In this document: positions 30,152 through 39,017 of the stretch, in pieces
Layout: each line of letters begins with the position of its first letter
Numbering within the stretch: position 1 is the stretch's first letter
Assembly: GCA_016707895.1 (NCBI GenBank)
Contig: JADJGV010000007.1
Location: forward strand, 62,001-126,000
DNA from: Myxococcales bacterium
Lineage (GTDB): Bacteria > Myxococcota_A > Polyangia > Haliangiales > Haliangiaceae
Direction: 5' to 3'
Length of the DNA stretch: 64,000 bases
Made by a program: the position numbers and the translations under genes
The notes under the pieces: model-generated
What the model was told of the DNA's origin: nothing
The model's input: only the letters and a program-made list of their open reading frames with translations
Database searches by the model: none

Positions 30152-30712
30152 ATGGTCGCGGTGACCGAACGGGTGCGGCGGAAGATCCGCCGCGCGGAGT
30201 ACGACCGGATGGTCGAGGTGGGGTTGTTCCAGCACGAGCGGCTGGAGCTGATCCGGGGGGAGCTGGTGGCGATGAGTCCGATCGGGGTGAAGCACGCGAC
30301 CGTGGTGACGGAGCTCGACCGACGGCTGCATCGGGCCTGCCCCGACGGGCTGGTGGTGCGCTGCCAGCAGCCGCTGATCTGCGCCGACGAGTCCGAGCCC
30401 GAGCCGGACCTGGCGGTGGTGCCGTTCGATCCGGCGCCGACCCTGCACCCGACCCGGGCCGCGCTGGTGATCGAGGTCGCCGACAGGTCGCGCGGCGTCG
30501 ACCTGCACGACAAGGCCGCGCTCTACGCCGAGAGCGACGTCGACGAGTACTGGGTGGTCGACCTCGACGCCGGCTGCGTCCACGTCCACCGCGATCGCGC
30601 CGCCGGCCGCTGGGCCGCGATCACGATCCACGGCGCCGACGCGCCGTTGACGCCGGCCGCCCTGCCCGACCTGACCGTGACGCTGGCGGCGATGGTCGCG
30701 CCGCGGCGCTGA
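30152..30712 (+). CDS. Uma2-family (DUF820) putative endonuclease
   Basis: This 186-residue PD-(D/E)XK-superfamily protein shows the Uma2 order: LELIRGELVAMSPIG, SEPEPDLAVV (metal-binding Asp), ALVIEVADRS (Glu-x-Ala of the nuclease core) and YAESDVDEYWVVDL. These genes are usually present in many scattered copies in cyanobacteria and Myxococcota, and their substrate is unknown. There is no toxin-antitoxin or transposon partner beside it. The mRNA is probably leaderless. Confidence 0.88.
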   Translation: MVAVTERVRRKIRRAEYDRMVEVGLFQHERLELIRGELVAMSPIGVKHATVVTELDRRLHRACPDGLVVRCQQPLICADESEPEPDLAVVPFDPAPTLHPTRAALVIEVADRSRGVDLHDKAALYAESDVDEYWVVDLDAGCVHVHRDRAAGRWAAITIHGADAPLTPAALPDLTVTLAAMVAPRR

Positions 30713-30784
30713 CCGCCGGCGCGCGGTTCGTGGCGCCGATCACCCGCGCCCCCCCGCGGGCGCCGCGTGGGCCGTCGCGCGGGG

Positions 30785-30790
30785 TATCGT
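30785..30790 (+). promoter_or_regulatory. -10-like element for a leaderless start
   Basis: TATCGT preceded by GGG lies exactly 12 to 7 bases before the ATG at 30797, with no Shine-Dalgarno sequence. Confidence 0.45.
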
Positions 30791-30796
30791 CCACGC

Positions 30797-31831
30797 ATGC
30801 GCGCAGCGTGGATGGCGATGGCGATGGCGACCCTGACCGCGGCGGCCTGCGGCGGCGACGACGGCGGCGGCTTGATCGACGCGTCGCCCGCCGACGCGCC
30901 CGACATCGACGCAGCGATCGACGCCCCGATCGTCCTGGTCGACGCTGCGTCCGACGGGGTGGTCGCCCTCGACGCCGCGGTCGACGCCCCGCCGCTGGTC
31001 AACCCCGGCTTCGTGACGCCGACGGCGGTGACCAAGGCCAACCGCAAGCAAGGCGGGGTCTGGACCGAGCTCGGCGACGCCGACTGGACGTGCCTCGGCA
31101 CGCCGACCGCCGATCAGCCGGCGACCACGGCGATCGCGCTGACCGGGCGGGTCACGGACTACCAGACCGGCAACGGCGTCGGCGCGGCGCCGGTCACCGC
31201 GTTCCCGATGCTCACCCCGGCCACCAGCCTGGGCGCTGCGACCACCTCGAACCTCGCGGCCACCCGCGGCGAGTTCACGATGACCGCGGCGCCGCTGCCG
31301 GCGGGCGTGCGCCGCTACGGCTTCCGGATCGAAGGCACCGGCTACCTCCGCAGCTACGCGCTGAACCGCTACCTGGCGCCGGGCGCCGCCCAGTCGATCG
31401 TGTTGGACGCGCTGGCCGAGTCGACGGCCAACGCGATCCCGGCGTTCGTCGGCGTCACCCGCGACCCGGCGCGCGGGCTCACGCTGGGGTCCCTCGTCGA
31501 CTGCCAGGGTCGACCGGTGTCCAACGCGGTCGCCGCGATCAGCACCACCGCCGGCACCGCGACCCTGCCCGCCGGCGCCAACACCTTCTACTTCAGCGCC
31601 GGCAGCACCAGCCTCCCGGTCCGCCACACCCAGGCGGCGACGATGAACAAGGACGGCCTGTTCGTCGTGCTCGAGGTGGTGCCGGTGGCCCCCGCCTACG
31701 TGCAGGTCTGGGGCTTCCGCACCGCCGCCGAGCTCGCCGGCGGCACGCTGACGTTGCTCGCCGAGGCGCCGGTGCTCGCCGAGGCCAACGCCGCCAGCCT
31801 CATCGACCTGGCGCCGCGCCGCGCGCCGTAG
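30797..31831 (+). CDS. Lipoprotein with Asp/Ala linker, carboxypeptidase-regulatory-like
   Basis: A 344-residue protein with lipobox TAAAC at about residues 14-18, a Gly/Asp cluster, and then a long Asp/Ala linker (IDASPADAPDIDAAIDAP...). The mature part is beta-rich. Segments such as TGRVTDYQTGNGVGAAPVTAFP and DCQGRPVSNAVAAISTT resemble carboxypeptidase-regulatory-like (transthyretin-fold) units, each with G-x-V-x-D or CxG-x-P-V openings. It is probably surface-exposed, perhaps binding other proteins or glycans. It ends 9 bases before the convergent dihydropyrimidinase stop. Confidence 0.7.
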   Translation: MRAAWMAMAMATLTAAACGGDDGGGLIDASPADAPDIDAAIDAPIVLVDAASDGVVALDAAVDAPPLVNPGFVTPTAVTKANRKQGGVWTELGDADWTCLGTPTADQPATTAIALTGRVTDYQTGNGVGAAPVTAFPMLTPATSLGAATTSNLAATRGEFTMTAAPLPAGVRRYGFRIEGTGYLRSYALNRYLAPGAAQSIVLDALAESTANAIPAFVGVTRDPARGLTLGSLVDCQGRPVSNAVAAISTTAGTATLPAGANTFYFSAGSTSLPVRHTQAATMNKDGLFVVLEVVPVAPAYVQVWGFRTAAELAGGTLTLLAEAPVLAEANAASLIDLAPRRAP

Positions 31832-31840
31832 CGCCGCCGG

Positions 31841-33250
31841 CTACAGCGCGAACGTGCCGCGCTTGAAGAACCGGCCGCGGCCCTCGCGGGCCTTGGCCAC
31901 CCACTGGTCGTCCTGGACGACCAGGTCGCCGCGGCTGAGCACGTGCGACGGCGCGCCGACGATCTGCCGGCCCTCGAACGGCGAGTAGTCGACCCGCATG
32001 TGCAGCGTGTCCACGCCCAGCGTCTTGGCGCGGTTGGGATCCCAGACGACGACGTCGGCGTCGCAGCCGACCGCGATCGTGCCCTTCTTCGGGTACAAGC
32101 CGAAGATCTTGGCCGGCGCGGTCGCGGTGATCTCGACGAAGCGGTTCATCGAGATCTTGCCGGCGCGGACGCCCTCCCACAGCAGGTACAGCCGGGTCTC
32201 GACGCCGGGCATGCCGTTGGGGATCTTGGCGAAGTTGCCGCGGCCCAGCTCCTTCTGATCCTTCATGCAGAACGGGCAGTGATCGGTGGCCACGGTCTGC
32301 AGGTCGTAGTTGCGCAGGCCGCGCCACAGGTGCTCGTGGTGGTGGGCCGGCCGCAGCGGCGGCGTGCACACGTAGCCAGCGCCCTGCCACTCGTCGCCGG
32401 GCGTGCCGCGCAGATCGTCCTCGGAGCAGAACAGGTACTGCGGGCAGGTCTCGGCGTAGGCCGGCAGGCCGCGGTCGCGCGCCTCCATCACCCGCTCGAG
32501 CGCGCGCTGCGCGGAGAGGTGCACCATGTACACCGGCACCTTGGCCATCTCGGCCAGCGCGATCGCGCGCTCGGTGCCGGTGGCCTCGGCGACCTCGGGG
32601 CGGGTCAGCGCGTGATAGACCGGCGCGGTGTGCCCCTCGGCGAGGGCGCGCTGCACCAGCACGTCGATCGGCAGGCCGATCTCGGCGTGCATCGTGATCA
32701 GCGCGCCCAGCTCGCCGGCGCGCAGCATGGCCCGGAAGATCTGCTGGTCGTCGACCAGGAACACCCCGGGGTAGGCCATGAACATCTTGAACGACGTGAC
32801 GCCGTCGTCGCGGACCAGCGCCGCCATGCCCTCGAGGGTCTCGGCGTTGGCCTCGGTCATGATCATGTGGAAGCCGTAGTCGACCGCGGCCTTGCCCTCG
32901 GCCTTGGCGTGCCAGGCGTCGAGGCCGGCGCGCAGCGAGCCGCCCTTCTGCTGGATCGCGAAGTCGAGGATCGTCGTCGTGCCGCCGTGGGCGGCGGCGA
33001 TCGTGCCGGTCGCGAAGTCGTCCGACGCGGTGGTGCCGCCGAACGGCAGCTCCATGTGGGTGTGGGCGTCGATCGCGCCGGGCAGGACGTACTGGCCGGT
33101 GGCGTCGATCGTGCGATCGGCCTGGCCGAGCGCGGCGCGCTGCGACGGATCGGTGAGCGCGACGATGCGCTCGCCCTCGATCCACACGTCGGCGGCGAAG
33201 GTGTCGGAGGCGGTGACGACGGTGCCGTTCGAGATCAGGGTGCGGGTCAT
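31841..33250 (-). CDS. hydA: Dihydropyrimidinase
   Basis: A 469-residue zinc amidohydrolase opening dihydrouracil or dihydrothymine to N-carbamoyl-beta-amino acids. It has DAHTHMELPFGG (metal His63 and His65), the carboxylated Lys155 in FKMFMAYPG, metal His near 188 (MHAE) and 244 (VHLS), and Asp near 320 (ATDHCPF). The PFGGT and FKMFMAY forms separate it from dihydroorotase and allantoinase; hydantoin activity remains possible. A strong GGAGGAGT lies 8 bases before the ATG and overlaps the end of the upstream beta-ureidopropionase gene (3 bases between), so the two form an operon. Confidence 0.93.
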   Translation of the reverse strand: MTRTLISNGTVVTASDTFAADVWIEGERIVALTDPSQRAALGQADRTIDATGQYVLPGAIDAHTHMELPFGGTTASDDFATGTIAAAHGGTTTILDFAIQQKGGSLRAGLDAWHAKAEGKAAVDYGFHMIMTEANAETLEGMAALVRDDGVTSFKMFMAYPGVFLVDDQQIFRAMLRAGELGALITMHAEIGLPIDVLVQRALAEGHTAPVYHALTRPEVAEATGTERAIALAEMAKVPVYMVHLSAQRALERVMEARDRGLPAYAETCPQYLFCSEDDLRGTPGDEWQGAGYVCTPPLRPAHHHEHLWRGLRNYDLQTVATDHCPFCMKDQKELGRGNFAKIPNGMPGVETRLYLLWEGVRAGKISMNRFVEITATAPAKIFGLYPKKGTIAVGCDADVVVWDPNRAKTLGVDTLHMRVDYSPFEGRQIVGAPSHVLSRGDLVVQDDQWVAKAREGRGRFFKRGTFAL

Positions 33251-33253
33251 GGC

Positions 33254-34120
33254 TTACTCCTCCACCAGGGGGCCGTAGGCGTCGGGGCGGCGATCGCGGA
33301 AGAACTGCCAGGTGCGGCGGACCTCCTCGATCAGGTCGAGGTCGAGCTCGGCCACCACCAGCTCGTCCTGGTCCTCGGAGCCGCACGCGATGATCTCGCC
33401 GCGCGGGTTCACGAAGTACGAGTTGCCGTAGAACTTGCCCACGTTCCACGGCGCCTCGGTGCCGACCCGGTTGATCGCGCCGACGTAGTAGCCGTTGGCG
33501 ATCGCGTGGGCCGGCTGCTCGATCTTCCACAGGTGCTGCGACAGCCCGGCCACGGTCGCCGACGGGTTGTAGACGATCTCGGCGCCGGCCAGGCCCAGCG
33601 CGCGCGCGCCCTCGGGGAAGTGGCGGTCGTAGCAGATGTACGCGCCGATCGTCGCGTAGCGGGTCTTGAACACCGGGTAGCCGAGGTTGCCCGGGCGGAA
33701 GAAGTACTTCTCCCAGAACCCCGACGTCTGGGGGATGTGGGTCTTGCGGTACTTGCCGAGGTAGCTGCCGTCGGCGTCGAGGATCGCGGCGGTGTTGTAG
33801 TAGATGCCGGCCTGCTCGCGCTCGTAGAGCGGCACGACGATCGCCATCTGGTACTTGGCGGCGATCGGCGCCAGCGCGGCGACGGTCGGGCCGGGCACCG
33901 GCTCGGCGGCGTCGTACCAGCGGCGGTCCTGGCCCGGGCAGAAGTACGGCCCGTTGAAGATCTCCTGCAGGCACAGGATCTGGACGCCGCGCTTGCCGGC
34001 GTCGTGGATCATCGGCAGGTGCTTCTCGAGCATCGCCGCCTGGATCTCGGCGACCGGCCGCGACTCGTCGTTGATCGGATTGCTGGCCTGGATCAGGCCG
34101 GACAGGACCTTGCGCGCCAT
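33254..34120 (-). CDS. Beta-ureidopropionase (nitrilase superfamily)
   Basis: A 288-residue C-N hydrolase that removes carbamoyl from N-carbamoyl-beta-alanine (EC 3.5.1.6), giving beta-alanine, CO2 and ammonia. The catalytic triad is visible: Glu53 in LCLQEIFNGPYFCP, Lys126 in YRKTHIP and Cys163 in GAYICYDRHFPE. The NGPYFCP motif and the PSATVAGLSQHLWKIEQPAHA segment are characteristic of beta-ureidopropionase rather than general carbamoylases. A GAGGGG sequence precedes the ATG by about 8 bases. It is the first gene of the two-gene operon with dihydropyrimidinase. Confidence 0.92.
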   Translation of the reverse strand: MARKVLSGLIQASNPINDESRPVAEIQAAMLEKHLPMIHDAGKRGVQILCLQEIFNGPYFCPGQDRRWYDAAEPVPGPTVAALAPIAAKYQMAIVVPLYEREQAGIYYNTAAILDADGSYLGKYRKTHIPQTSGFWEKYFFRPGNLGYPVFKTRYATIGAYICYDRHFPEGARALGLAGAEIVYNPSATVAGLSQHLWKIEQPAHAIANGYYVGAINRVGTEAPWNVGKFYGNSYFVNPRGEIIACGSEDQDELVVAELDLDLIEEVRRTWQFFRDRRPDAYGPLVEE

Positions 34121-34202
34121 GTGATTCCCCTCGATCGGTGGTGCGTGAGGGCCGGCATGTTACTCCGAGCCTGCGCCGCGCGCGGCGGTGGCGCCACCAA
34201 GG

Positions 34203-36367
34203 TCAGCGGGTGACGTCGAGGCGCAGGTACAGCGCGCGCCCCGGGAGCGGAAAGCCGGCGACGTCGGCGATGGCCCGCGGCACCTCGGTCAGATCGGGCC
34301 GCGGCGGTGGCTCGAGCGCCACGGTCTCGGTCCGGCGATCGAACAGGTTCTTGACCTCGAGGCCGATCGCCACCCCGGCGCCGAGCTCGAGCTTGGCGCC
34401 GGCGCCCACCAGCGTCCGCGGCGGCACCGCCGCCAGGTTGGCCTCGTCGAGGAAGCTGCCGGCCTGGTACGCGACGTCGAGGTACAGCGAGCCCTGGCGC
34501 GCCCGCCCACCCGCGCGGCGTCGATCCGCGCGTACGCCGCGTGGCGCGGCCGTCCGGGCAAGAGCTTGCCGTCGAGGCTGGGCTGGGTGGTGCGCTGCAC
34601 CGGATCCTGGAACGTGTAGTTGGCGACCGCCGACACCGCGCGCCCCAGCCGGGCGCCGGCGCTGAGCTCGACGCCGCGCAGGTCAGCGCCCGGCAAGTTG
34701 ACCGGGCGCGCCACCAGCCCGCCGGTCGACACCACCGCGATCACGTCGACCGGGCGCGCCGCGAACCCGGCGGCCTCGACGAACACCCGATCGACGGCGC
34801 CCCAGGCCGCGTCCGGCGCGTAGACCACGCCGAGATCGCCGGCCCAGCCGGTCTCGGTGCGCAGGTCGGGGCGGCCGACGAAGAAGCCGCGATCGCCGAA
34901 CAGCTCGAGCGCGGTCGGCACCCGCGCGTAGCGCCCGACGCTGGCCTTGAGCGCGAGATCGTCGGCGGCCAGCACCCGCGCGCCCAGCCGCGGGCTGGTC
35001 AACAGCTCGGTGCGGGCCGGGGCCGCCGGCACGCCGGTGTCGTTGAGATCGACCAGCGGCGCGGTGCGCAGCGCTTCGAGGCGCAGCGCCGGTTCGATCG
35101 CGATCCGCGGCGTCAGCCCGACGTCGTCACCCAGCGCCAGCGCGGCGCCCAGCCGGGTCCCGGCGGTGGTGGAGCGGGCCATGCCGACCTCGCGATCGCG
35201 GTAGCGATCGCCGCGCCCCTCGAGCGCCGCCGCGAGGTGGTGGCGTCCGCGACGCCATCCGACCGCCGCCTGGGCCCCGGCGCCCAGCGTCAGGTAGCGC
35301 CGATCCTGATCGCCGACGCCGATCTCGTCGGCGGGATCGCGGAACGCCTGGGCCTCGATCGCGGCGAACCCCGCGACGCGCGCGGAGAGGCCCCGGTGGC
35401 CGCCCGGCTCGTCGACGTCGACCGCGCCGTCGGCGGTGCCGCCGACGGTGTCGAGGCGGGTGTGGGCGGCCTGGGCCCAGCCGGTGCCGGGCACGCCCTG
35501 GCGCTTGGCCAGGCCGCGCAGCCCCACCTGCCAGCGCCGCGCGCCGGCGACGCCGCCGACCCGGACCAGGCCGTCGAGTTGATCGTAGCCGTTGTTGATC
35601 CGGGTCGCGATCCGATCGTCGGCCGGGGACAGCATCGTGCCGCCGTCGTCGAAGAACCGGTAGTCACCGGTGGCCCCGGCGTAGCCGATGATCGCGGTGA
35701 CGCCGCGATCGACGTCGGGATCGCCGTCGCCGTAGCGCGCCCGCAGGCCGCGCGCGCCGTACGAGCCGCCGCCCAGCGTGAGCCGCCAGCGCTCGCCGGT
35801 CGCGGCCCGGCCGATGCGCGTGCGCAGGTCGAGCGCGCCGCCGACCCCGGCGCCGCCCAGCGTCACCGGCACCGCGCCGCGGTACAGCTCGACCTCGTCG
35901 AAGCTGTCGAGCTCGAACCGCGACAGATCCGCGGTGACCGAGCCCAGCCGCGACACCGGCACGCCGTCGACCGACACCTGGGTCTGGCCGGCGCCGGCGC
36001 CGCGCACCGCGATCGACGAGAAGCCGCCGAGCCCGCCCAGGCTGCGGGTGTCGGCGCCGACCGACGCGCCCACCGCCTCGGCCACGCCGCGGGTCTCGCC
36101 GGCGCGCTCGTCGACGTGGATCACCGTCACGAACGACGTGAACGCCAGCGCCCGCCGGCGATCGCGGGCCGCCGGATCGTCGCTGGTCAGCTCGCCGGTC
36201 CCGCCGCGCGGGCGCTCGTCGATCAGCACGATCGTCTCGTGGCCGCGCACCGGCGGGCTCGCCTCGGGCGATGGCGTGGGCGCGGGCGGCGCGGGCGCCG
36301 ACGCGGGATCCGGATCGGCGCGCGCGACGCTCGCCAGCGTGATCAGGATCCAGGGCAGCCGCGACAC
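34203..36367 (-). CDS. TonB-dependent outer-membrane receptor, C-terminal frameshift
   Basis: A receptor of about 720 residues when both frames are joined. It has a signal peptide (MSRLPWILITLASVARA, GTG start at 36367), then a plug domain (SSIAVRGAGAGQTQVSVDGVPVSRL, LGGAGVGGALDLRTR) and a beta-barrel reaching NLFDRRTETV and the terminal LYLRLDVTR. The frame of the plug and most of the barrel (to about 34,505) and the frame of the last 100 residues (from about 34,500) differ by one base, near the GGGCGGGCGCGCC sequence; joining them restores RQGSLYLDVAYQAGSF. It is therefore a recent mutation or an assembly error. The ligand is unknown; its position beside pyrimidine genes is only suggestive. 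Confidence 0.8.
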
Positions 36368-36373
36368 CGCGCG

Positions 36374-36402
36374 AATCTGCGGGGGGGCGGTGGCGCTGTC
36401 AA
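36374..36402 (-). promoter_or_regulatory. Promoter of the TonB receptor gene
   Basis: On the minus strand a perfect TTGACA (36402-36397), a 17-base spacer and CAGATT (36379-36374) end six bases before the GTG start at 36367. The predicted transcription start coincides with the start codon, so the mRNA would be leaderless. Confidence 0.65.
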
Positions 36403-36550
36403 CCGACCGGCTCCCCGCGCCGGTGCGCACTCCCTGGCAGCGGCGGTGAAGGCTCGACAGCGCGCCGCGCGCCGGTCCAACCATCGCGCCGACTTGGCGC
36501 TCGGCCTCGGCGTTGCAATCGCGATCGCCGTGCGCCGCCGCACCGCCGCT

Positions 36551-37999
36551 GTGATCGGGATCGCGAGCACACTCGCGGGCGCGGCGTTCGCGCGCGCGTG
36601 CCCCCCCGCCGATCAGCGGCGCGGCTGCTTCGCGCTCGATCCGCTGACCTTCGACCACGTGGGCCACACGCCTGGACGTGGTGACGCGGTGCGCGTCGCC
36701 ACCTTTGGCGCGCTGCTCCTCGCCGTCGCCGGCGCACGCGCGGCGCGCGCCTGCCCGCCCCCCGACGAGGCGCCGACCTGCGTCGAGCTGCGGGTCGAGC
36801 CATACGATCACCTCGGCCAGCGGCTGACGTTGACCCACGTCGCGTGGGTCCGCGCGGCGGGCGCGCCGGCCGGCGACGTGACCATCGACGCCGCGGCCGG
36901 CCTCGGGCTCACCTACGGCGCGACGCTCGGCGGCCACGGCCACGACGGCTACCAGCTGGCCGCCAGCGTCGGCGCCGCGGCCCACCACGTCGCCGGCGCG
37001 ATCGACGCCAGCGGCGCCAGCACCCACGCCGAGCTGCGCCTGGGCCCGGCCCGCGTCGCCGACGGCGACCCCGCCAACGCGCGGGTCAACCTCGTGACGT
37101 TCCCGCTGACCTTCGAGCTGGCCCACGACGGCGAGCTGGCCGCGCTGCCGCGGCTGGGCGCGCGGCCCGACGTGGTGCGGGCGGCGTACGGCTGGCAGCG
37201 CGTCGACCTCGCGACGCGGCTGGTGCGCAGCGAACGCGAGGCGGCGGACGCGCACGACCCCGACCGCGGCGCGTCGGTGACCGTCGACGCCGTCGCGCTG
37301 CACGCGACGCTCGACGCGACCGCGCAAGGCGACGCCGCGCGCACCGAGGCCACGCTCGCGGGGGCGCTCGGGGCGGTGACCGTCAGCGGCGCCTGGCCGA
37401 CCCGGCACCTCGAGGTGCTCGGGTTCGAGTACCGCGACCTCCGGCTGCCGGGCGCGCGGCGCGCGGTGATCGCGATCGCGTGGCTCGGCCAGCTCGACGT
37501 CGTCGGCGCGCACACCGGCGATCGCTACGGCGCCGCCTGGGGGCTGGTCGCGACCATGCCGGGCATCGACGCGCTCGCCGACGCGCTCGCCGTCCGCGAT
37601 CACGAGCTCCACGTCGGCCGGCTCGGCTGGTGGCACGAATGGGCCGGTGGCGGGTTCGGCGCGCAGTATCAGCGCGCGCCGTACGTCACGATGGCGGCCC
37701 AGCCCGCCCTCGAGGACCGCTGGTCGATCGAGGCGTACCGCGCCGGCCCGGTCGACGTCCGCGCGCAGGCGTTCGTGGCCCGGACCCGTCGCGCGCTGGC
37801 CGACGCGGCAGCGCTCGACACCAGCGGCGGCCTGGCGGTCGAGCTCCACCGCCGCGCCGGCGACCTCGACGTGACGCTGGCCACCGAGGTCGGCCGCTCG
37901 TACTACGGAGCCCTCGACGGCGCCGCGCCGACCCTGGGCCTGGCCGGCCGCGCCACCCTGACGATCCAGCACGCCGGCAGCCACGCCTGGACCTGGTGA
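36551..37999 (+). CDS. Secreted Cys/His-rich protein with duplicated N terminus
   Basis: The conserved part begins at GTG 36689 (436 residues) with a signal peptide ALLLAVAGARAARA followed by CPPPDEAPTCVELRVEPYDHLGQ. The same frame upstream, from GTG 36551, contains a diverged copy: signal-like GIASTLAGAAFARA followed by CPPADQRRGCFALDPLTFDHVG. Thus the gene either has an internal duplication of its first 50 residues or a remnant of a neighbouring paralogue lies in front. The rest is a beta-rich domain with no recognised motif (possible outer-membrane barrel). It is divergent from the TonB receptor. Confidence 0.6.
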   Translation: MIGIASTLAGAAFARACPPADQRRGCFALDPLTFDHVGHTPGRGDAVRVATFGALLLAVAGARAARACPPPDEAPTCVELRVEPYDHLGQRLTLTHVAWVRAAGAPAGDVTIDAAAGLGLTYGATLGGHGHDGYQLAASVGAAAHHVAGAIDASGASTHAELRLGPARVADGDPANARVNLVTFPLTFELAHDGELAALPRLGARPDVVRAAYGWQRVDLATRLVRSEREAADAHDPDRGASVTVDAVALHATLDATAQGDAARTEATLAGALGAVTVSGAWPTRHLEVLGFEYRDLRLPGARRAVIAIAWLGQLDVVGAHTGDRYGAAWGLVATMPGIDALADALAVRDHELHVGRLGWWHEWAGGGFGAQYQRAPYVTMAAQPALEDRWSIEAYRAGPVDVRAQAFVARTRRALADAAALDTSGGLAVELHRRAGDLDVTLATEVGRSYYGALDGAAPTLGLAGRATLTIQHAGSHAWTW

Positions 38000-38000
38000 C

Positions 38001-38029
38001 CGCGGGTTTTCGCTTGCGCGCGACCCGCG
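38001..38029. terminator. Weak hairpin after the secreted-protein gene
   Basis: CGCGGGT (38001-38007) and ACCCGCG (38023-38029) pair across a 15-base loop directly after the stop at 37999. A following TGGTTTCTTG is only partly T-rich. Confidence 0.35.
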
Positions 38030-38134
38030 AGCCTGGTTTCTTGTGGCCGCGCTCACCGCGCAGGCGACGCCCCGGCCGTGTTCTTCGTCGGGCGCGCGCG
38101 ACGCACCGCCAGGGCGGTGCGAGGAGTTGGTGTC

Positions 38135-38941
38135 ATGAGCAACGATGGCCTGGGCGACCGGTGCAAGGATCTCGAGCAGCGCGAGGCGGGCCGCGCCGCG
38201 ATGCGGGGGCTGCCGCTCTTGGCGCGCCTCGATGGCCGCGCCTTCCACACCTTCACCCGCGGGCTGGCCCGCCCCTACGATCCGGCGATGTCGCGCTGCA
38301 TGATCGAGACCGCGCGCACGCTGGTCGAGGAGACCCAGGCGCGGGTGGCGTACACCCAGAGCGACGAGATCACGCTGGCCTGGTACGAGCCGGCCGACGC
38401 CGCGACCACCTACCTGTTCGACGGCCGCTGGCAGAAGCTCGGCTCGGTGCTGGCCGGCCTGGCCAGCGCGCGCTTCAACCAGCTGGTGCTCGAGCACCTG
38501 CCGGCCAAGGCCGCGCTGCTGCCCCACTTCGACTGCCGGGTGTGGCAGGTGCCGACGCTGGCCGACGCGATCGACGTGTTCGTGTGGCGCGAGACCGACG
38601 CCGTCAAGAACAGCATCTCGATGGCGGCCGGCGCGCTGTACGGCGATCGCGAGCTGCACGGCAAGGACTCGGCCACCAAGCAGGAGCTGATGTTCCAGCG
38701 CGGCGTCAACTGGAACGACTACCCGGCGTTCTTCAAGCGCGGCACCTACCTGCAGCGGCGCGCCGTCGAGCAGCCGCTGACCGAGGCCGAGCGCGCCCGC
38801 ATCCCCGCGGCGCATCGCCCCGCGGCCGACGCGCTGGTCACCCGCCAGCGCGTGCTCGAGCTCGACCTGCCGCCGATCCGCGCCGTCGGCAACCTCGCCG
38901 CCGTGCTGTTCGAGCGCGCCGACCCCACGCCGCGGGCGTGA
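38135..38941 (+). CDS. Thg1-like 3'-5' RNA polymerase (tRNA-His guanylyltransferase family)
   Basis: A 268-residue protein of the Thg1/TLP family. Catalytic carboxylates are visible in LARLDGRAFHTFT (Asp33) and YTQSDEITLAW (Asp77, Glu78), the two-metal site of a palm-like reverse polymerase. The HINNLYN motif of eukaryotic Thg1 (needed for G-1 addition with ATP activation) reads VKNSISM here, as expected for bacterial Thg1-like proteins, which extend or repair truncated tRNA 5' ends using a template. The C-terminal MFQRGVNWNDYPAFFKRG is well conserved. GAGGAG lies 8 bases before the ATG. No tRNA or RNA-repair gene is adjacent. Confidence 0.9.
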   Translation: MSNDGLGDRCKDLEQREAGRAAMRGLPLLARLDGRAFHTFTRGLARPYDPAMSRCMIETARTLVEETQARVAYTQSDEITLAWYEPADAATTYLFDGRWQKLGSVLAGLASARFNQLVLEHLPAKAALLPHFDCRVWQVPTLADAIDVFVWRETDAVKNSISMAAGALYGDRELHGKDSATKQELMFQRGVNWNDYPAFFKRGTYLQRRAVEQPLTEAERARIPAAHRPAADALVTRQRVLELDLPPIRAVGNLAAVLFERADPTPRA

Positions 38942-39017
38942 CGCCGCGCCGCCGCGCCGCGCGCGACCGTCCCACCGCTGGCGCGCGGTCCCTGGTACCC
39001 TCGCGCCAGGGGGTTCC

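Noticed and set aside
30152..30712. Uma2 protein as part of a mobile element
   Set aside because: No transposase, inverted ends or target duplications are seen around it.
36368..36550. Cobalamin riboswitch before the TonB receptor
   Set aside because: A short CTGCCAGGGAG-like string recalls a B12 box, but the rest of the core is missing, and the region instead holds a TTGACA-N17-CAGATT promoter.
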